This document shows, piece after piece, positions 4,376-5,796 of a stretch of DNA of 5,796 nucleotides. The notes below the pieces were generated by a model, which was given only the letters and a program-made list of their open reading frames with translations, did no database searches and was not told where the DNA came from. Position 1 is the first letter of the stretch; every line of letters starts with the position of its first letter. Source of the DNA: RGIG4708 sp045633845 (GTDB taxonomy: Bacteria > Bacillota > Clostridia > UMGS1810); NCBI GenBank assembly GCA_045633845.1, contig JAZQZC010000040.1:1-5796 (forward strand), given 5' to 3'. The position numbers and the translations under genes are program-made.

Positions 4376-5692
4376 ATGAGTAACAAACAACAGGGCGGCT
4401 GGCGCTCTAACAAATGGTTCAGAGCCGCAATTCCTGCGCTGCTTCTTCATTGCAGTATAGGCACAGTTTACTGCTGGTCAATTTTTAGTCAGGAAATAGC
4501 CGATTACATAGGTTTTTCAAAAAGTGCAACAGAATGGGCATTCAGCTTTGCGATTTTCTTTTTGGGTATGTCTGCGGCATTCCTCGGAAATGTAGTAGAA
4601 AAAAATATTCACAAATCATCGCTTATTGCAGCAATCTGTTTTGCTCTCGGTATGGCAGGTACAGGTGCATTTATATGGTACGGCGGCAGCAATCCGGGCA
4701 GCGTATTGGCTCTTATCGGCATATACCTCTGCTACGGTCTTATTATGGGTATAGGCCTTGGTACAGGATATCTTTCGCCTGTTAAAACACTTATGCTGTG
4801 GTTCAGCGACCGCAAAGGTCTTGCAACAGGTCTTGCAGTAGCAGGCTTTGGCGCGGCAAAGGCAATAGCAAGCCCTATTATGCAGTGGATGCTTGATAGC
4901 CTTGGCAACGGCGGAATATACAAAATGTTCTTTATTCTTGCAGCTGTATACTTTGTAATGATGTTTATAGGTCACCTGCTCCTCAAAAAGCCCGATGACT
5001 GGCACGAGCCCACAAATGCCGAAGAAAAGAAAAGCATTATGTCTGTGCTCAAAACAAAGCCCATTACAAACTACATCGGCATTTGGCTTATGTTTTACAT
5101 AAATATTACCTGCGGTCTTGCACTTTTGTCACAGGAAAAAATGATTGTTAAATGCATTGGTCTGGGCAGCTTTGTAGGTGTTATTTCTACAGTTTCTGCT
5201 ATATTCAATGCAGGCGGACGTCTTGGCTTTTCGGCATGGGCAGACACAATGAAAGACAGAAACACTATTTACAAAATCATTTTTGTTATGTCAATAGTGC
5301 TTACAGCTTTTGTAATTGTAACAGGCGGCATTGCAAACGGCAACGGAAATATGCTTCTTACAATACTTGTGCTTGTACTCCTTATGGCAGTTAACGCAGG
5401 CTACGGCGGCGGATTTTCAAATGTACCTACACTTCTCTCCGACCACTACGGAATGAGCAACATCAGTGCAATCCACGGCATTACACTTTCTGCATGGGGA
5501 TTTGCAGGTCTTACAGGAAATCAGCTTGCAACATGGATTGTTAACCACTTTGGGCAGGCTATTGAGGTAAATGGTCAGATGGTTAACCCAACAGGCTACC
5601 AGACAGTGCTTTATGTAACAATAGCTCTTTATGCTGTTGCTTTTGTGCTCAGTATGGTATTTGTTAAGCCTGTCAGAACAATTAAAGAATAA
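4376..5692 (+). CDS. OFA-family MFS transporter (oxalate/formate antiporter-like)
   Basis: This 438-residue, 12-helix membrane protein belongs to the OFA family of the major facilitator superfamily, whose founder is the oxalate:formate antiporter OxlT. Family features are the first helix with IGTVYCWSIF (28-37), the TM4-5 segment GLGTGYLSPVKT with WFSDRKGLATGLAVAGFG (142-159), the GGR motif at 280-282 in TM8, and GGGFSNVPTLLSDHYG (344-359) before TM11. The two six-helix halves are joined by a polar loop at about 205-230. Arg282 may correspond to the substrate-binding arginine of OxlT, but the TM11 position where OxlT has a key lysine seems to be Trp374 (LSAWG). I infer a monocarboxylate such as lactate, pyruvate or formate rather than oxalate; this rests on alignment from memory. 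No formyl-CoA or oxalyl-CoA genes are nearby. AAGGA (4361-4365) lies 10 nt before the ATG. A Rex-like operator upstream suggests redox control. No terminator is seen before the repeat that begins 12 bp after the stop. Confidence 0.9.
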   Translation: MSNKQQGGWRSNKWFRAAIPALLLHCSIGTVYCWSIFSQEIADYIGFSKSATEWAFSFAIFFLGMSAAFLGNVVEKNIHKSSLIAAICFALGMAGTGAFIWYGGSNPGSVLALIGIYLCYGLIMGIGLGTGYLSPVKTLMLWFSDRKGLATGLAVAGFGAAKAIASPIMQWMLDSLGNGGIYKMFFILAAVYFVMMFIGHLLLKKPDDWHEPTNAEEKKSIMSVLKTKPITNYIGIWLMFYINITCGLALLSQEKMIVKCIGLGSFVGVISTVSAIFNAGGRLGFSAWADTMKDRNTIYKIIFVMSIVLTAFVIVTGGIANGNGNMLLTILVLVLLMAVNAGYGGGFSNVPTLLSDHYGMSNISAIHGITLSAWGFAGLTGNQLATWIVNHFGQAIEVNGQMVNPTGYQTVLYVTIALYAVAFVLSMVFVKPVRTIKE

Positions 5693-5704
5693 TAAAACCA
5701 AATA

Positions 5705-5796
5705 TGACAAACGGGGATGTTCGCATGACAACGGGGACATTCCTCGCAAGAGGTGTGTCCCCGTTTGTTGTGCGAGCAATCGAAAACTAACCAGTG
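5705..5796 (+). repeat. MITE/REP-like repeat, copy 2 (runs off the window)
   Basis: Positions 5705-5793 align with 3994-4080 in the same orientation, with a 35-bp identical core (5726-5760) and a few substitutions and short gaps elsewhere. The first 19 bases (5705-5723) are also identical to the complement of 4136-4154 in copy 1. The core stem is perfect here: AACGGGGACA (5730-5739) pairs with TGTCCCCGTT (5756-5765), enclosing CCTC-GCAA-GAGG (5742-5753). AAAACTAACCA (5783-5793) matches the tandem 11-mer of copy 1. It starts 12 bp after the OFA stop codon and could act as that gene's transcript end or 3' stabiliser. The window ends before its right terminus. Confidence 0.83.

Noticed and set aside
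4376..5692. An oxalate utilisation locus
   Set aside because: No frc/oxc-type genes are present, and the TM11 lysine important in OxlT appears to be tryptophan. Only the transporter family matches.

Overview
The window looks like part of the chromosome of an AT-rich Gram-positive anaerobe, most likely a member of Clostridia. The evidence is consensus SigA-type promoters, strong purine-rich ribosome binding sites, compact U-tailed terminators and a clostridial-type Rex operator. No marker gene allows a finer placement. All five protein genes lie on the + strand and all appear intact.

Layout: (1) luxS, the S-ribosylhomocysteine lyase / AI-2 synthase (70-528). (2) An 11-helix sodium-coupled NSS/SNF-family transporter (586-1944). 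Its perfect TTGACA-N17-TATAAT promoter begins inside the luxS stop codon, and a bidirectional terminator follows it. (3) A two-gene operon with its own extended -10 promoter: a YcdX-type PHP-family metallo-phosphoesterase (2082-2798), then, 12 bp later, a serine hydrolase of the beta-lactamase / family VIII esterase fold (2811-3971). (4) A 404-bp intergenic region holding a non-coding, inverted-repeat-rich insert, the operon's displaced terminator, and a Rex-like operator over the promoter of the next gene. (5) An OFA-family major facilitator transporter (4376-5692). (6) A second copy of the intergenic repeat, starting 12 bp after that gene and running off the window.

The genes are ordinary metabolic and transport genes and do not form one obvious pathway. 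The most notable signals are in the DNA between them. The 219-bp insert after the esterase gene has imperfect 16-bp terminal inverted repeats and internal inverted and tandem units. Its core folds into a hairpin capped by a GCAA (GNRA) loop. It is flanked by a 22-bp direct repeat that duplicates the last codons and stop codon of the esterase gene. The operon's terminator sits 4 bp after the second, downstream copy of that stop codon. This is what one expects if a small non-autonomous element inserted at the extreme 3' end of the gene and re-created the stop codon. The second copy, also directly after a stop codon and in the same orientation, shows that the repeat is dispersed.

The second notable signal is an 18-bp site matching the clostridial Rex consensus at 13 of 14 defined positions, next to the extended -10 promoter of the OFA transporter. 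It suggests that this carrier is induced when the NADH/NAD+ ratio rises, and so may carry a fermentation-linked carboxylate. I see no defence, CRISPR, phage or biosynthetic system here.
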